64,000 bases of DNA from Oscillospiraceae bacterium (GCA_031265355.1 JAISCT010000060.1:56389-120388), one strand, 5' to 3'. Counted from the stretch's first letter, positions 1 to 9,112 are shown. Numbers and translations are program-made. The notes: generated from the sequence alone by a model not told the origin.

Positions 1-276
1 TCGACCCGGTTTCACAACTGGTTTCTCGGCACCAACCTTTACCGACGTCACCTTGAGACCTTCATCAAGGACAAGACCATGCCGATGCGCACAAAACTCG
101 CCATCTGCCTCCCTGTCACCGCCATGCTGCTCCTCGCCATTTGGCTGGCCCCCATCTGGCACGCCCGCGTCCTCATCGCCGTCGTTTTGCTGGGCAAATG
201 GTACTATTTTCTCTTCCGCATCCGTACGGTTCCTACCCCGAAAAATCAAAATTCCCGTGGAGGTACCGATGTTTGA
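1..276 (+). CDS. DUF454 (YbaN-like) membrane protein, 3' end only
   Basis: This is the C-terminal 91 residues of a gene that begins before the window; the reading frame is open from base 1 to a TGA at 274-276. It begins STRFHNWFLGTNLYRRHLE and continues with a basic stretch and two hydrophobic segments (about residues 33-50 and 53-66). This pattern is typical of the small DUF454/YbaN inner-membrane proteins, whose biochemical role is unknown. Its stop overlaps the start of the ABC exporter gene by 8 bases, so the two are probably translationally coupled. The family assignment rests on pattern recall, not a search. Confidence 0.65.
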   Translation, partial: STRFHNWFLGTNLYRRHLETFIKDKTMPMRTKLAICLPVTAMLLLAIWLAPIWHARVLIAVVLLGKWYYFLFRIRTVPTPKNQNSRGGTDV

Positions 277-1993
277 CCGACGCCTGATGCGGTTTGCCGA
301 GAGGGCGAACCGGTATGTGTTTCTCAATGTTTTGTTACAATGGGCCGGGCTGCTGTTGGGGGCGGTGGTGGTGTTTTCCCTCGCCGCGTGCCTGGGTCGG
401 GCGCCGGCGGCTGGAATGTGGAGTCCGCTGGCCGCCGCCGCCGGGGCGGCAGGGCTGCGGGCCTTGTGCGGCCTCGGGGCCGCCCGGGCCTCGTTTTTGG
501 CGTCCGCCGGCGTGAAGCGGCGACTGCGGCAGGCGCTCTACGACAAACTGCTCGCATTTGGCCCGTCGTACGCCGAGACCTTCTTCACCGCCGAACTCCT
601 GCAAACGGCGACGGAAGGGGTGGACCAGCTTGAGGCCTACTTTGGCAAATATCTCCCGCAGTTCTTCTTCAGCCTGCTAGCGCCGCCAACGCTGTTTTGT
701 CTCCTCGCTCCGATCAGCCTCTCTGTGGCAGGGATCTTGCTCGCCTGCACCCCGCTGATCCCGCTGATCATCGCGCTGATCCGGCAGATGGCCAAGAAGA
801 TGCTGGGACGGCACTGGAAATCCTATGTGACGCTGGGCGACGCCTTTCTCGAAAACCTCCAGGGCATGACGGCACTGAAAGTCTACGGCGCGGACGGCGC
901 GCGGCAGGCGCGGATGCGAGTGGAGGCGGAGACCTTTCGCCGCTCCACGATGCGGGTGCTCCAGATGCAGCTGGGCTCGATCGCCGTCATGGATCTCATC
1001 GCCTACGGCGGCGCGGCGCTCGGCGTGCTGCTCGCGGTGCTCGGCTGCGCCAACCGCACCCTCGACCTGCCGGGGGCGCTGACCGTGATCCTCCTGTCCG
1101 CCGAGTTCTTTTTGCCGCTGCGGCTGCTTGGCTCCTACTTTCACGTCGCGATGAACGGTTTGTCGGCCTCCGGCCGGATGTTCCAGATCTTGGACACCCC
1201 GCTGCCGGCGAATGGGACTGAGGCGCCGCCGCCGGGACCCCTGACGGTCTCACTGCGGGACGTATCCTTCTCCTACGACCCGGCGCGCGCGGCGCTCTCC
1301 GGCGTGACGCTCACGCTGGCCCCCGGGCGCCTCATCTCCCTCGTCGGTCCCTCCGGCAGCGGCAAGAGCACGGTGGCCGCGCTGCTCGCCGGGCGGCGGC
1401 GGGGCTACACGGGGCAGATCGGCGTCGGCGGGATCGAACTGCGCACGCTGGCCCGCGAGAGCCTGTCGCGCCGCGTCACCCTCGTGACGCACGAGGACTT
1501 CGTGTTCGCGGGCACCGTGGCGGACAACCTGCGCCTGGCCCGGCCGGACGCCTCCGACGAGGCGCTCACGGCGGCGTTGCGGCAGGCGCGAATATGGGAT
1601 TTTTTAAAAAATAAGGGAGGCCTCTCGATGACCCTGGCGGCGCGCGGTACGAATCTCTCGGGCGGGCAGCGACAGCGGCTGTGCCTCGCGCGAGCGCTGC
1701 TGCGGGACAGCGACGTGTATCTCTTCGACGAGGCTGCTTCGAGCATCGACGCGGAAAGCGAAGCGTCCGTCATGGCGGTCGTGCGCGCGCTGGCGCGGAC
1801 AAAGGCCGTCCTGCTGATCTCCCACCGGCTCGCAAACGTCGTCGCGTCGGACCAAATCTACCTGCTCGAGAGCGGAACCGTCGCCGAGTCGGGGACGCAC
1901 GCGGCGCTTCTCGCGCGCGGCGGCGCTTACGCGCGCCTCTGGACGCGGCAGGCGGAACTGGAACAGTACGCGAAGGGGGGCGCCGCCCTGTGA
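269..1993 (+). CDS. cydD: CydD-type ABC exporter, membrane and ATPase domains fused
   Basis: One half of a heterodimeric ABC exporter. CydDC proteins move thiols and/or heme across the cytoplasmic membrane and are needed for cytochrome bd assembly. The ATG at 269 is chosen because GTGGAGG lies 6 bases upstream; the open frame reaches further upstream but without a ribosome binding site. The 574-residue protein has an N-terminal transmembrane domain (about residues 20-310). It is followed by an ATPase domain with Walker A GPSGSGKST near 360, signature LSGGQRQR near 461 and Walker B VYLFDEA near 483. It overlaps the preceding DUF454 gene and the following cydC-like gene. No cydAB is in view, so the substrate is inferred from the pairing, and another heterodimeric exporter is possible. 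Confidence 0.7.
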   Translation: MFDRRLMRFAERANRYVFLNVLLQWAGLLLGAVVVFSLAACLGRAPAAGMWSPLAAAAGAAGLRALCGLGAARASFLASAGVKRRLRQALYDKLLAFGPSYAETFFTAELLQTATEGVDQLEAYFGKYLPQFFFSLLAPPTLFCLLAPISLSVAGILLACTPLIPLIIALIRQMAKKMLGRHWKSYVTLGDAFLENLQGMTALKVYGADGARQARMRVEAETFRRSTMRVLQMQLGSIAVMDLIAYGGAALGVLLAVLGCANRTLDLPGALTVILLSAEFFLPLRLLGSYFHVAMNGLSASGRMFQILDTPLPANGTEAPPPGPLTVSLRDVSFSYDPARAALSGVTLTLAPGRLISLVGPSGSGKSTVAALLAGRRRGYTGQIGVGGIELRTLARESLSRRVTLVTHEDFVFAGTVADNLRLARPDASDEALTAALRQARIWDFLKNKGGLSMTLAARGTNLSGGQRQRLCLARALLRDSDVYLFDEAASSIDAESEASVMAVVRALARTKAVLLISHRLANVVASDQIYLLESGTVAESGTHAALLARGGAYARLWTRQAELEQYAKGGAAL

Positions 1994-3618
1994 AGATCAT
2001 GCGCCGGCTCCTCCGACTGGTCGGACCTCTGACCGGATATATGCTGTTGGCCGTTGTGCTCGGCGCGCTGGGTCACGCCTGCGCCATCTTCATCCCGGTG
2101 CTCGGCGGGCACGCCCTGCTGCGCGCCGCCGCGCCGGCGGGGCTGCTCGCGGCGCTCCTCATTCTGGCCGCGGGCCGCGGGGTCTGCCGCTATGGCGAAC
2201 AGCTCTTAAACCACTATATCGCGTTCAAACTGCTGGCCGTCCTCCGGGATCGGGTCTTCGCGGCGTTGCGCCGGCTCTGCCCGGCCAAACTGGAGACCCG
2301 GGGGCGCGGGGATCTGATCGCGCTGCTCACCGGCGACATCGAATTGCTGGAGGTGTTTTATGCCCACACGATCTCGCCCGTGGCCATCGCTGTCCTTGCG
2401 TCGCTGGGGATGGCGCTGTTTGTCGGATCTTTCCACCCGGTGCTCGGGTTGATCGCCGCCGCCGGCTACTTGACCGTGGGTGCACTCCTACCAGTGTTGA
2501 CCGCTCGGGCGGCCCGGGCTGAGGCCGAACCGCTGCGGGACCAGGCCGGTGAATTTTCCAATTTTTACCTAGACAGTCTGCGCGGGCTGGCCGACCTCAT
2601 GCAGCTTGGCCAGGGCTGCCGGCGGCAGGCGGAGATGGGCCGCATGACCGAAGAGATGGAGGCCGTCCAGGGTGCGCTCAGGCACCGCGAGAGCCGGACC
2701 GGGGCGCTCTCCGGCTTCGCCGTGACCGTCTTCTCCCTGTTCACGTTGTTCGCGGCCCGGCTGCTCGGGCCCGCGGCCGGGGTGGACGCCGCCGACGCCC
2801 TGCTTGCGACGCTCGCCGTGTTCTCTTCCTTCGGCCCCGTGCTGGCGCTGTCGAATCTCTCGGGCGCTCTGCCCGGCACCCTCGCGGCGGGCCGGCGCGT
2901 GCTGGCCCTGCTGGACGAGACGCCGGAGACGCCGGAGGTCCTGACGGGACCCACGCCGTCCTTCACGGGCGCGGAGAGCCGGGCCCTCTCCTTCTCTTAC
3001 GACGCGCACGAGGTGCTGCGCGGGCTGTCGGTGCAGATCCAGCAGGGGACCGTCACAGGGATCGTGGGCCGGAGCGGGTCCGGGAAATCGACCTTTTTGA
3101 AGCTGCTCATGCGTTTCTGGCGCGCACCGGCGGGCACTCTCTTTTTGTCGGGCACCGCGCTTGACCGCATCCCAACGGCACATCTGCGGACGCTGGAGGG
3201 CTATGTGACCCAGGAGACCGATCTGTTTCACGACACAATCGAGGCCAACATCAAGTTGGGCCGGCCAGACGCCACGCGGGCGGAGGTGACGGCGGCGGCG
3301 CGCAAGGCGTCAGTGCACGACTTCATTGTCTCTCTGCCAAACGGGTACGACACACAGGTGGGGGAACTCGGCGGCACGCTTTCGGGCGGCGAGCGCCAGC
3401 GCATCGGGCTGGCCCGCGCCTTTTTGCACAACGCGCCGCTCTTGCTGCTTGACGAACCGACAAGCAACCTGGACAGCCTGAACGAGGGCGTCATCCTAAG
3501 AGCCCTGCGGGCGGAGTCCGCCGGTCGCACCGTCGTCCTCGTCTCGCACCGCCGCTCCACGATGGGCATTGCGGACACCGTCTATACCGTGGACGGCGGT
3601 ACGATGCGCGACGCGTGA
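1990..3618 (+). CDS. cydC: CydC-type ABC exporter, membrane and ATPase domains fused
   Basis: Second half of the heterodimeric exporter. The GTG at 1990 overlaps the cydD stop (GTGA), and AAGGGGGG ends 9 bases before it; an ATG at 1999 is the alternative. The 542-residue product has hydrophobic segments over about residues 10-290. The ATPase domain follows, with Walker A GRSGSGKST near 360, signature LSGGERQR near 464 and Walker B LLLLDEP near 484. Both partners keep complete ATPase motifs, so no half looks catalytically dead. A strong terminator follows directly, making this the last gene of the operon. Confidence 0.7.
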   Translation: MKIMRRLLRLVGPLTGYMLLAVVLGALGHACAIFIPVLGGHALLRAAAPAGLLAALLILAAGRGVCRYGEQLLNHYIAFKLLAVLRDRVFAALRRLCPAKLETRGRGDLIALLTGDIELLEVFYAHTISPVAIAVLASLGMALFVGSFHPVLGLIAAAGYLTVGALLPVLTARAARAEAEPLRDQAGEFSNFYLDSLRGLADLMQLGQGCRRQAEMGRMTEEMEAVQGALRHRESRTGALSGFAVTVFSLFTLFAARLLGPAAGVDAADALLATLAVFSSFGPVLALSNLSGALPGTLAAGRRVLALLDETPETPEVLTGPTPSFTGAESRALSFSYDAHEVLRGLSVQIQQGTVTGIVGRSGSGKSTFLKLLMRFWRAPAGTLFLSGTALDRIPTAHLRTLEGYVTQETDLFHDTIEANIKLGRPDATRAEVTAAARKASVHDFIVSLPNGYDTQVGELGGTLSGGERQRIGLARAFLHNAPLLLLDEPTSNLDSLNEGVILRALRAESAGRTVVLVSHRRSTMGIADTVYTVDGGTMRDA

Positions 3619-3625
3619 TAAATAT

Positions 3626-3680
3626 CCGGAGGGCCAGGGCGCATTTGATGCGCTCCGGCCCTCCGGTGTTCGTTCTTCTT
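3626..3680 (+). terminator. Rho-independent terminator after cydC
   Basis: CCGGAGGGCC at 3626 pairs with GGCCCTCCGG ending at 3666, extended by GCGCA/TGCGC around a small loop. The stem is followed by a T-rich stretch (TTCGTTCTTCTTTCTCTT). Confidence 0.75.
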
Positions 3681-3717
3681 TCTCTTCTTGCCGTCTCGTT
3701 CGGTACGACAAGCCGGC

Positions 3718-3966
3718 TCAAGACAAATCGAAGTCACTCGTGAGTTCTGTCTCTTTGCCGCTGATCGAGCTCCAGATGTTCTTCACCAGTGTCCCCAGTT
3801 GGCTGCGAAACGCCACGGCAAGCAGGACGACGATTGCCACAAGGATGATCACCGCGATGATCTCGGCGCCCCCGCGCTCTTCATGGATGAAGTTTTTGGT
3901 CTTTTGGAGCAGGGCGTCCTTCGTCCACTTCGCCCTCACCAAGACACCGTTTAAGAGGTTGTTCAT
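3718..3966 (-). CDS. Flp1-like type IVb pilin/flagellin-like small protein
   Basis: An 82-residue protein with a short basic N-terminus, the segment HEERGGAEIIAVIILVAIVV and a single long hydrophobic helix (about residues 34-52), followed by a polar tail. The Glu-Arg-Gly-x-x-Glu pattern just before the helix is that of Flp1-like pilins in Firmicutes, which are inserted in the membrane and assembled by Tad-type machinery. AAGGAGG lies 11 bases before the ATG. No tad or flp genes are nearby, so the assembly partners must be elsewhere. Confidence 0.65.
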   Translation of the reverse strand: MNNLLNGVLVRAKWTKDALLQKTKNFIHEERGGAEIIAVIILVAIVVLLAVAFRSQLGTLVKNIWSSISGKETELTSDFDLS

Positions 3967-4183
3967 GTTCCATGTCTCCTCCTTCTACAAATAGATGTGT
4001 CTCCAGAGGACCTCCCACGACGCCCCGTATGCGCCTATACTTTTGCGAGGTCCCCTGTATCAATTAAATGGCGGACCATTTAACCCCCGTCAAACGCACC
4101 AGAGACACCCAATGCACAAAAATACTACCAATTACCTACCCTTTTCCCCATTATTGCCCATTAAGACGGATAAATTATACAAT

Positions 4184-4375
4184 AAAATTCGACGTCATGT
4201 CAATTGCCTGTTTTTGTCCTGTTTCTCGCTTTTCCCCATTTTTTGCACAAAAATGGCGCATTCCTGCGCCATTTTCCCCGTCAAGAGTGCAAATCGGAAG
4301 AGAACCAGCCCCAAAAAAATTTTTCCTCAGCCGCTTCGCCTTCCAATGTTGTGCATTTATTATAAAAATTTTCCA
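4184..4375. repeat. Imperfect ~190-bp repeat, copy R1
   Basis: This AT-rich block is clearly related, in the same orientation, to 4820-5010. Shared anchors are GTCAAT-G, TTTTTTGCA-AAAA-GGCGCA, TGCGCCATTTTCC, CAAATCGGAAGAGAA and CTCAGCCGCT. It contains a hairpin, AAAATGGCGCA (4250-4260) with TGCGCCATTTT (4265-4275), flanked by A and T runs, that could act as a terminator on either strand. Apart from this, the gene-free stretch 3967-4588 shows no convincing coding sequence. Confidence 0.65.
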
Positions 4376-4588
4376 CAAATTTGCAATATTCCCCGTCTAT
4401 TGCGCTACACAGAGACGTGACACTCGAAGTGGTGAGCATCCAGAGGATATGGCCCCATTGCATTTTTTGACAATCCGATACTTAATCCGCATCTCCAGCA
4501 CCTCAATTGTTTTCGCGCTCATTGATAAACGGGTGAACGCAGTTCACCTTCTATGTGTTGCGGGAACTGAAGGAACCCAGCCAACACC

Positions 4589-4831
4589 TCAATAATACAC
4601 ATAGGAGGCATCGGCGCTTGCCAAGTCCTCCACTGAAACCATAGCGGCTGCCGAGCCTTCTTTGACCTCGATGGTGGTTATGGGACAAAACGCAAAAGGA
4701 GCATTCCCAATCGCCTCCAAAGAAGCGGGAAGTCTGACGGATTCCAACGATTTATTGTTGGCAAACACCGCATCCCCCAACTCCTGCAGTGTCTCCGGTA
4801 ATTCCACACGTTTTCTATGAAAATTTAGCAC
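4589..4831 (-). pseudogene. Leucine-rich-repeat (BspA-like) protein fragment
   Basis: An 80-residue open frame containing about one and a half LRR_5 type repeats (LPETLQELGDAVFANNKSL, then VRLPASLEAIGNAPFAFCP). Such repeats occur in long secreted BspA-like surface proteins of hundreds of residues. There is no signal peptide and no ribosome binding site, and the 5' end runs into repeat R2. This is probably a gene remnant trapped between R1 and R2. A short functional protein is unlikely. Confidence 0.6.
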
Positions 4832-5010
4832 AATGTCAATCGTTCGGTTTTAGTCCCCCTTGTCTCTTTTCCTCCTTTTTTGCATAAAAACGGCGCATTT
4901 CTGCGCCATTTTCCTCAACAAGAGCACAAATCGGAAGAGAATCAGCATTTAAAATTTTTTCTCAGCCGCTAACGTTTCTGTAATTACACATTTATTGTAA
5001 ATTATTTCCT
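4820..5010. repeat. Imperfect ~190-bp repeat, copy R2
   Basis: Second copy of the block at 4184-4375, same orientation, ending about 15 bases from the stop codon of the topoisomerase gene. The hairpin is kept in its core (GGCGCA/TGCGCC at 4892-4907), but one pair is mismatched compared with R1. Confidence 0.65.
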
Positions 5011-5025
5011 TTTTATAATTCCTTA

Positions 5026-7002
5026 TCAGCTGATATCCGCTCTGTCGAGGTAGAGGGCGCCGCGTTCGGCGATGAATTCTTTGCGGCCGGCCAGGTTGTC
5101 GCCGAGGAGCGTATCGAAATAGGCGGCCGTGCGGGCCGCGTCGTCTGGAAGCACCTGGATGAGCCGCCTTGTCTCCGGGTTCATCGTGGTCAGCCACATC
5201 ATGTCCGGCTCGTTCTCGCCCAGCCCCTTCGAGCGCGCCACCACGGCGGACGCGCCGCCCAGCGCGCGCAGAACGTCGTCCTTTTCCCGGTCTGTGTAGG
5301 CAAACCAGGTCTTGTCCTTCGAACGGATCTCGTAGAGGGGACTCTCCGCAATGTAACACAGCCCCTCCTCGATGAGGGTCGGCGTCAGCCGATAGAGCAT
5401 CGTCAGGATCAGTGTGCGGATCTGGTACCCGTCCACGTCGGCGTCGGTGCAGAGGATCACCTTGCTCCAGCGCAGCGCAGACAGATCAAAGGTGCTGAGC
5501 TCTCGGTGCCGAGCGGATACCTCCACCCCGCAGCCCAGCACCTTGATGAGGTCGGTGATGATGTCGTTTTTGAAGATCTTTCCGTACTCTGCCTTTAGAC
5601 AGTTTAAAATCTTGCCCCGCACCGGGATGATCGCCTGAAACTCCGCGTCGCGCGCCAGCTTGCAGGCCCCCAGCGCGCTGTCCCCCTCTACGATGTAGAT
5701 CTCCCGCCGCTCCACGTCCTTTGTGCGGCAGTCGACAAATTTTTGCACGCGCGAGGTGATGTCCACCCCGCCGGTCAACTTCTTTTTGATGCCGAGACGG
5801 GTCTTTTCCGCCGTCTCCCGGCTGCGCTTGTTGATCAGTACCTGCTCGACAATGCGGTCCGCCTCCGCCCGGTTTTCGATGCAATAGACCTCAAACTGCG
5901 CCTTCAAAAAGTCCGTCATGGCCTCTTGTACGAACTTGTTCGTGATGGCCTTCTTGGTCTGGTTCTCGTAGGATGTCGCCGTGGAAAAGTTGTTTGACAC
6001 AAAGATCAGACAGTCGGCAATGTCGGCAAAGGTGATCTTCGCCTCGCCTTTTTGGTACTTCCCGCTCGCGCGGCAGCAGGCGTCCAGCGCCGACACCAAT
6101 GCCGAGCGGGTCGCCTTGTCCGGGCTGCCGCCATGCTGGAGAAACGAGGAGTTGTGGTAGTGCTCAATGAGATTCACTCGGTTAGAGAAGCAGAAGGCTA
6201 CCGAGAGCCGCACCTTGTACTCCGGCTTGTCGGCCCTGTCCCGCCCCCGCCGCTCGGCCTTCCACAGCCGCGGTTCCGTCAGCGCGTCCTCGCCCGCGAA
6301 CTCACGGACATAGTCCATGATCCCTTCCGTGTAGCAGAAGTCGTAGGACTGTACGCCCGCTCCCGTCTCGTAACGCAATCGGAAGGTGACGCCGGCGTTT
6401 ACGACGGCCTGGCGTTTTAAAATGTCGATGAAGAATTCGATCGGGATGTTGATGTCGGTGAATACGTCCCGGTCGGGCCGCCAGCGGATGCGAGATCCGG
6501 TCTTCCGCCGGGTCGTCGGCTCCTTCGAAAGCCCTCCGATGTTCTCGCCGCGCTCAAAGTGCAGGCGGTACTCGTGCCCGTCTCGGCACACCCAGACATC
6601 CATATATTCGGAGGCATACTGGGTGGCACAGGCGCCCAGCCCATTCAGCCCCAGGGAGAATTCGTAGTTTTCGTCCTCGTTGTTGTGATACTTGCCGCCG
6701 GCGTACAGCTCACAAAAGACAAGCTCCCAGTTGTAACGGTCCTCCGTCTGGTTGAAATCCACCGGGCAGCCGCGTCCGAAGTCCTCCACCTCGATGGACA
6801 TGTCGGCAAACCGCGTGATCGCGATGAGACTCCCGTGCCCCTCGCGCGCCTCGTCGATGGCGTTCGAGAGGATCTCAAACACCGCGTGTTCACAGCCCTC
6901 AAGCCCGTCCGAACCAAAGATGACTCCCGGCCGGCGGCGCACGCGGTCGGCGCCTTTGAGGGCGGAGATACTCTCGTTTCCGTAATTGGCTCTGCTTCTC
7001 AT
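5026..7002 (-). CDS. Type II DNA topoisomerase B subunit (GyrB/ParE family)
   Basis: ATPase and TOPRIM subunit of a type II topoisomerase. The ATG at 7002 starts MRSRANYGNESISAL, 2 bases after the rex stop, with GGGGGAA upstream inside rex. The 658-residue protein shows a GHKL ATPase domain (EILSNAIDEA, VEDFGRG, GLNGLGA), then the transducer region, then a TOPRIM domain with EGDSALG near 437 and DADVDG near 518. The C-terminus RKEFIAERGALYLDRADIS is family-typical, so the gene is complete. It is a divergent clostridial paralogue rather than canonical gyrB. An A subunit, which should cut and rejoin DNA, is not found next to it; repeat R2 begins within 16 bases of the stop. Confidence 0.85.
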   Translation of the reverse strand: MRSRANYGNESISALKGADRVRRRPGVIFGSDGLEGCEHAVFEILSNAIDEAREGHGSLIAITRFADMSIEVEDFGRGCPVDFNQTEDRYNWELVFCELYAGGKYHNNEDENYEFSLGLNGLGACATQYASEYMDVWVCRDGHEYRLHFERGENIGGLSKEPTTRRKTGSRIRWRPDRDVFTDINIPIEFFIDILKRQAVVNAGVTFRLRYETGAGVQSYDFCYTEGIMDYVREFAGEDALTEPRLWKAERRGRDRADKPEYKVRLSVAFCFSNRVNLIEHYHNSSFLQHGGSPDKATRSALVSALDACCRASGKYQKGEAKITFADIADCLIFVSNNFSTATSYENQTKKAITNKFVQEAMTDFLKAQFEVYCIENRAEADRIVEQVLINKRSRETAEKTRLGIKKKLTGGVDITSRVQKFVDCRTKDVERREIYIVEGDSALGACKLARDAEFQAIIPVRGKILNCLKAEYGKIFKNDIITDLIKVLGCGVEVSARHRELSTFDLSALRWSKVILCTDADVDGYQIRTLILTMLYRLTPTLIEEGLCYIAESPLYEIRSKDKTWFAYTDREKDDVLRALGGASAVVARSKGLGENEPDMMWLTTMNPETRRLIQVLPDDAARTAAYFDTLLGDNLAGRKEFIAERGALYLDRADIS

Positions 7003-7004
7003 AT

Positions 7005-7649
7005 TCACAGAAGTTCCCCCACGCGGTAAGAGAGTGTCAGGAGACTGTCGGCAAAGTTGACGTTTTCTACCACGGCGCCCTCCAGGGCGAGGTGCAGGTC
7101 GGCGCCCGTGAAGTTCCAAAATCCCCGCACCGAGAGGCGAGCCAACCGCTCCGCCATCGCGGGGGCCGTCTCGCGCGGCAGCGTGAGCACGGCGATGTCC
7201 GGCCGCCGCCGCTCCACAAAGGCGTCTAGCCGTTCGATTGCCTGCACGGTGAACCCGCCCACCGAGGAGCCCGCCACATTCGGATTGTTGTCGAAGATCC
7301 CGATGAGGCGGATGCCCGCCCAGGAAAAGTCAAAGTTGTTGCACAGCGCGCGCCCCATGTTGCCCACGCCGATTAAAATGGCCGCGAGCCCCCGGCGCAC
7401 CCCCAGAATGCCGCCGATCTCCCGCAGCAAAATCTCCACATTGTAGCCGTACCCCTGCTGGCCAAATCCGCCAAAGCAGTTGAGATCCTGCCGGATCTGC
7501 GAGGCGGTGAGTCCCAGCCGATCGGCCAGTTTTTGCGAGGAGATGCGGTGCACATCCTCCTGAAGCATCTCGTGCAAGTGGCGGTAATAGCGCGACAGCC
7601 GCCGCACCACCGCTTGGGACACATTGCCCCCGTTGGACAGTTTTGACAT
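7005..7649 (-). CDS. rex: Redox-sensing transcriptional repressor Rex
   Basis: Rex binds operator DNA when NADH is low and releases it when NADH rises, controlling fermentative and respiratory genes. The ATG at 7649 is preferred because GGAGGA lies 6 bases upstream; a TTG at 7655 is too close to it. The 214-residue product has an N-terminal winged helix (VVRRLSRYYRHL, then SSQKLADRLGLTASQIRQDL) and a Rossmann NADH-binding domain with GVGNMGRAL near residue 95. It ends with the domain-swap helix expected of the family. It sits in an operon between isocitrate dehydrogenase (31-base gap) and the topoisomerase gene (2-base gap). Confidence 0.93.
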   Translation of the reverse strand: MSKLSNGGNVSQAVVRRLSRYYRHLHEMLQEDVHRISSQKLADRLGLTASQIRQDLNCFGGFGQQGYGYNVEILLREIGGILGVRRGLAAILIGVGNMGRALCNNFDFSWAGIRLIGIFDNNPNVAGSSVGGFTVQAIERLDAFVERRRPDIAVLTLPRETAPAMAERLARLSVRGFWNFTGADLHLALEGAVVENVNFADSLLTLSYRVGELL

Positions 7650-7680
7650 GCGCAATCCTCCTTCTTCGCCGGCCGCCGCG

Positions 7681-8847
7681 TCACCGGGACAGCGCGTCCA
7701 CGGTCTTCATCACATAGTCGGCGAACTGCTCACAAGTGGCGCCGGTGTCCCGCCCGGTGACCGTGAGCGTCTTTTCTTCATATAGGCACCGATCGAGGGC
7801 GCGCGCCAGCAACCCCGCGGCGTCCGCCCGCCCGATGTGCTCCAACAACATCACCGCGGCCCGCAGCATAGAGGAGGGGTCGGCGTACTGCGCGCGCCCC
7901 TCGGCCACCATGCGGGGCGCCGATCCGTGAATCGCTTCGAACATCGCATAGCGCTTGCCGATGTTGGCGCTGCCCGCGGTGCCCACACCACCCTGGAATT
8001 CGGCGGCCTCGTCGGTGAGAATGTCCCCGTACAGATTTGGAAGTACCATTATTTGGAAATCTTGCCGTCGCTTGACATCGACAAGTTTGGCCGTCATGAT
8101 ATCGATGTACCAGTCGTCAAACCGGATCTCCGGATATTCCTGCGCGATGCGCGCAGCGATCCGCAAAAATTTCCCATCGGTCGTCTTGATGACGTTTGCC
8201 TTGGTCACCGCCGTCACACGCGTACGGCCGGTGCGGCGGGCCGTCTCGAAGGCCAGGCGCACGATGCGCTCGGTGCCGCCCGTCGTCGTCACGGTGAAAT
8301 CGACGGCGAGGTCGTCGTCCACGTCGACGCCCAGGCTGCCTACCGCGTAGGCGCCCTCGGTGTTCTCGCGGAAAAACAGCCAATCGATCCCCGCGGCGGG
8401 CACTTTGACCGGGCGTACGTTGGCGAACAGATCCAGCTCCTTGCGCATGGCCACGTTGGCGCTCTCGATATTGGGCCACGGGTCGCCCGCGCGCGGGGTC
8501 GTCGTCGGCCCTTTGAGGATGACGTGACACCGCTTCAGCGCGGCCAGCACATCGTCGGGGATAGCCTTCCCGCAGGCGGCGCGGTTCTCGATGGTCAGCC
8601 CTTCGATGTCCTCAAAGCGCACGCGCCCGACAGCCGTCTCGCTCCGCAGCAAGTAGGTGAGTACGCGCCGCGCCGCGGCCGTGATAGCGGGCCCGATGCC
8701 GTCGCCGCCGCACACGCCGATCACCAGTTCCGGCAGCGCGCCGTAATCCACAAAATCGCCTGCAGCGGCCATGGCCTCAATCCGCCGGCGCTGCCGCCGG
8801 ATCACTTCCTCAAACCGCGCGACGGCGTGCCCCCAATTGTTCTCCAC
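7681..8847 (-). CDS. icd: Isocitrate/isopropylmalate dehydrogenase family, probably NAD-dependent isocitrate dehydrogenase
   Basis: Oxidative decarboxylation of isocitrate to 2-oxoglutarate with NAD(P) in the cytoplasm is the likely reaction. The 388-residue protein has the family signature NLYGDILTDEAAEFQGGVGT, the ENTEGAY motif and the Arg-rich substrate loop ANVAMRKELDLFANVRPVK. It starts at a GTG (8847), six bases after AGGGGGG. It is the first gene of the icd-rex-topoisomerase operon, behind a consensus promoter. The subfamily split between isocitrate and isopropylmalate is inferred; no leu genes are nearby. An isocitrate role would supply the carbon skeleton for glutamate and, through it, the arginine cluster at 37-45 kb. 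Confidence 0.8.
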   Translation of the reverse strand: MENNWGHAVARFEEVIRRQRRRIEAMAAAGDFVDYGALPELVIGVCGGDGIGPAITAAARRVLTYLLRSETAVGRVRFEDIEGLTIENRAACGKAIPDDVLAALKRCHVILKGPTTTPRAGDPWPNIESANVAMRKELDLFANVRPVKVPAAGIDWLFFRENTEGAYAVGSLGVDVDDDLAVDFTVTTTGGTERIVRLAFETARRTGRTRVTAVTKANVIKTTDGKFLRIAARIAQEYPEIRFDDWYIDIMTAKLVDVKRRQDFQIMVLPNLYGDILTDEAAEFQGGVGTAGSANIGKRYAMFEAIHGSAPRMVAEGRAQYADPSSMLRAAVMLLEHIGRADAAGLLARALDRCLYEEKTLTVTGRDTGATCEQFADYVMKTVDALSR

Positions 8848-8919
8848 AAAGCGCCCCCCTATCCCCAGTGTTGTCCTCCGCCTGTGCCGATATATACCCT
8901 TTTGTCAAGATACTCTGTT

Positions 8920-8949
8920 ATTATAATGCGAAACAGGCGCCATTGTCAA
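8920..8949 (-). promoter_or_regulatory. Sigma-A type promoter of the icd-rex operon
   Basis: On the minus strand, TTGACA (8949-8944) and TATAAT (8925-8920) are separated by 18 bases. They lie about 70 bases upstream of the icd start. No clear Rex operator dyad is visible around it. Confidence 0.65.
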
Positions 8950-9046
8950 ATCTATCTCACATGTCGCGTTTTGTTTGCTCCGACCGGCCGCGTGTAGCCC
9001 AATTTTTTCCATTTCCCCGTCTTTTCGCCGGTTTGACGGCAAGGGG

Positions 9047-9083
9047 AGACAAAAGGGCCAGTCGTCCGTGACCCCGTCGGCCC
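9047..9083 (-). terminator. Possible terminator of the AlbA_2 gene
   Basis: On the minus strand GGGCC (9083-9079) can pair with GGCCC (9059-9055), followed by TTTTGTCT. The stem is short with a large loop, so the call is tentative. Confidence 0.4.
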
Positions 9084-9112
9084 GTTTGTTTTGACCGTCG
9101 CCCCGAAACAGG

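Noticed and set aside
4068..4595. Plus-strand frames of 140-175 residues in the AT-rich gap
   Set aside because: They cross repeat R1 and its hairpin, lack ribosome binding sites and show no family resemblance.
8850..8950. Rex operator before icd-rex
   Set aside because: No TTGTGA/TCACAA type dyad overlaps the promoter; only the sigma-A hexamers are convincing.
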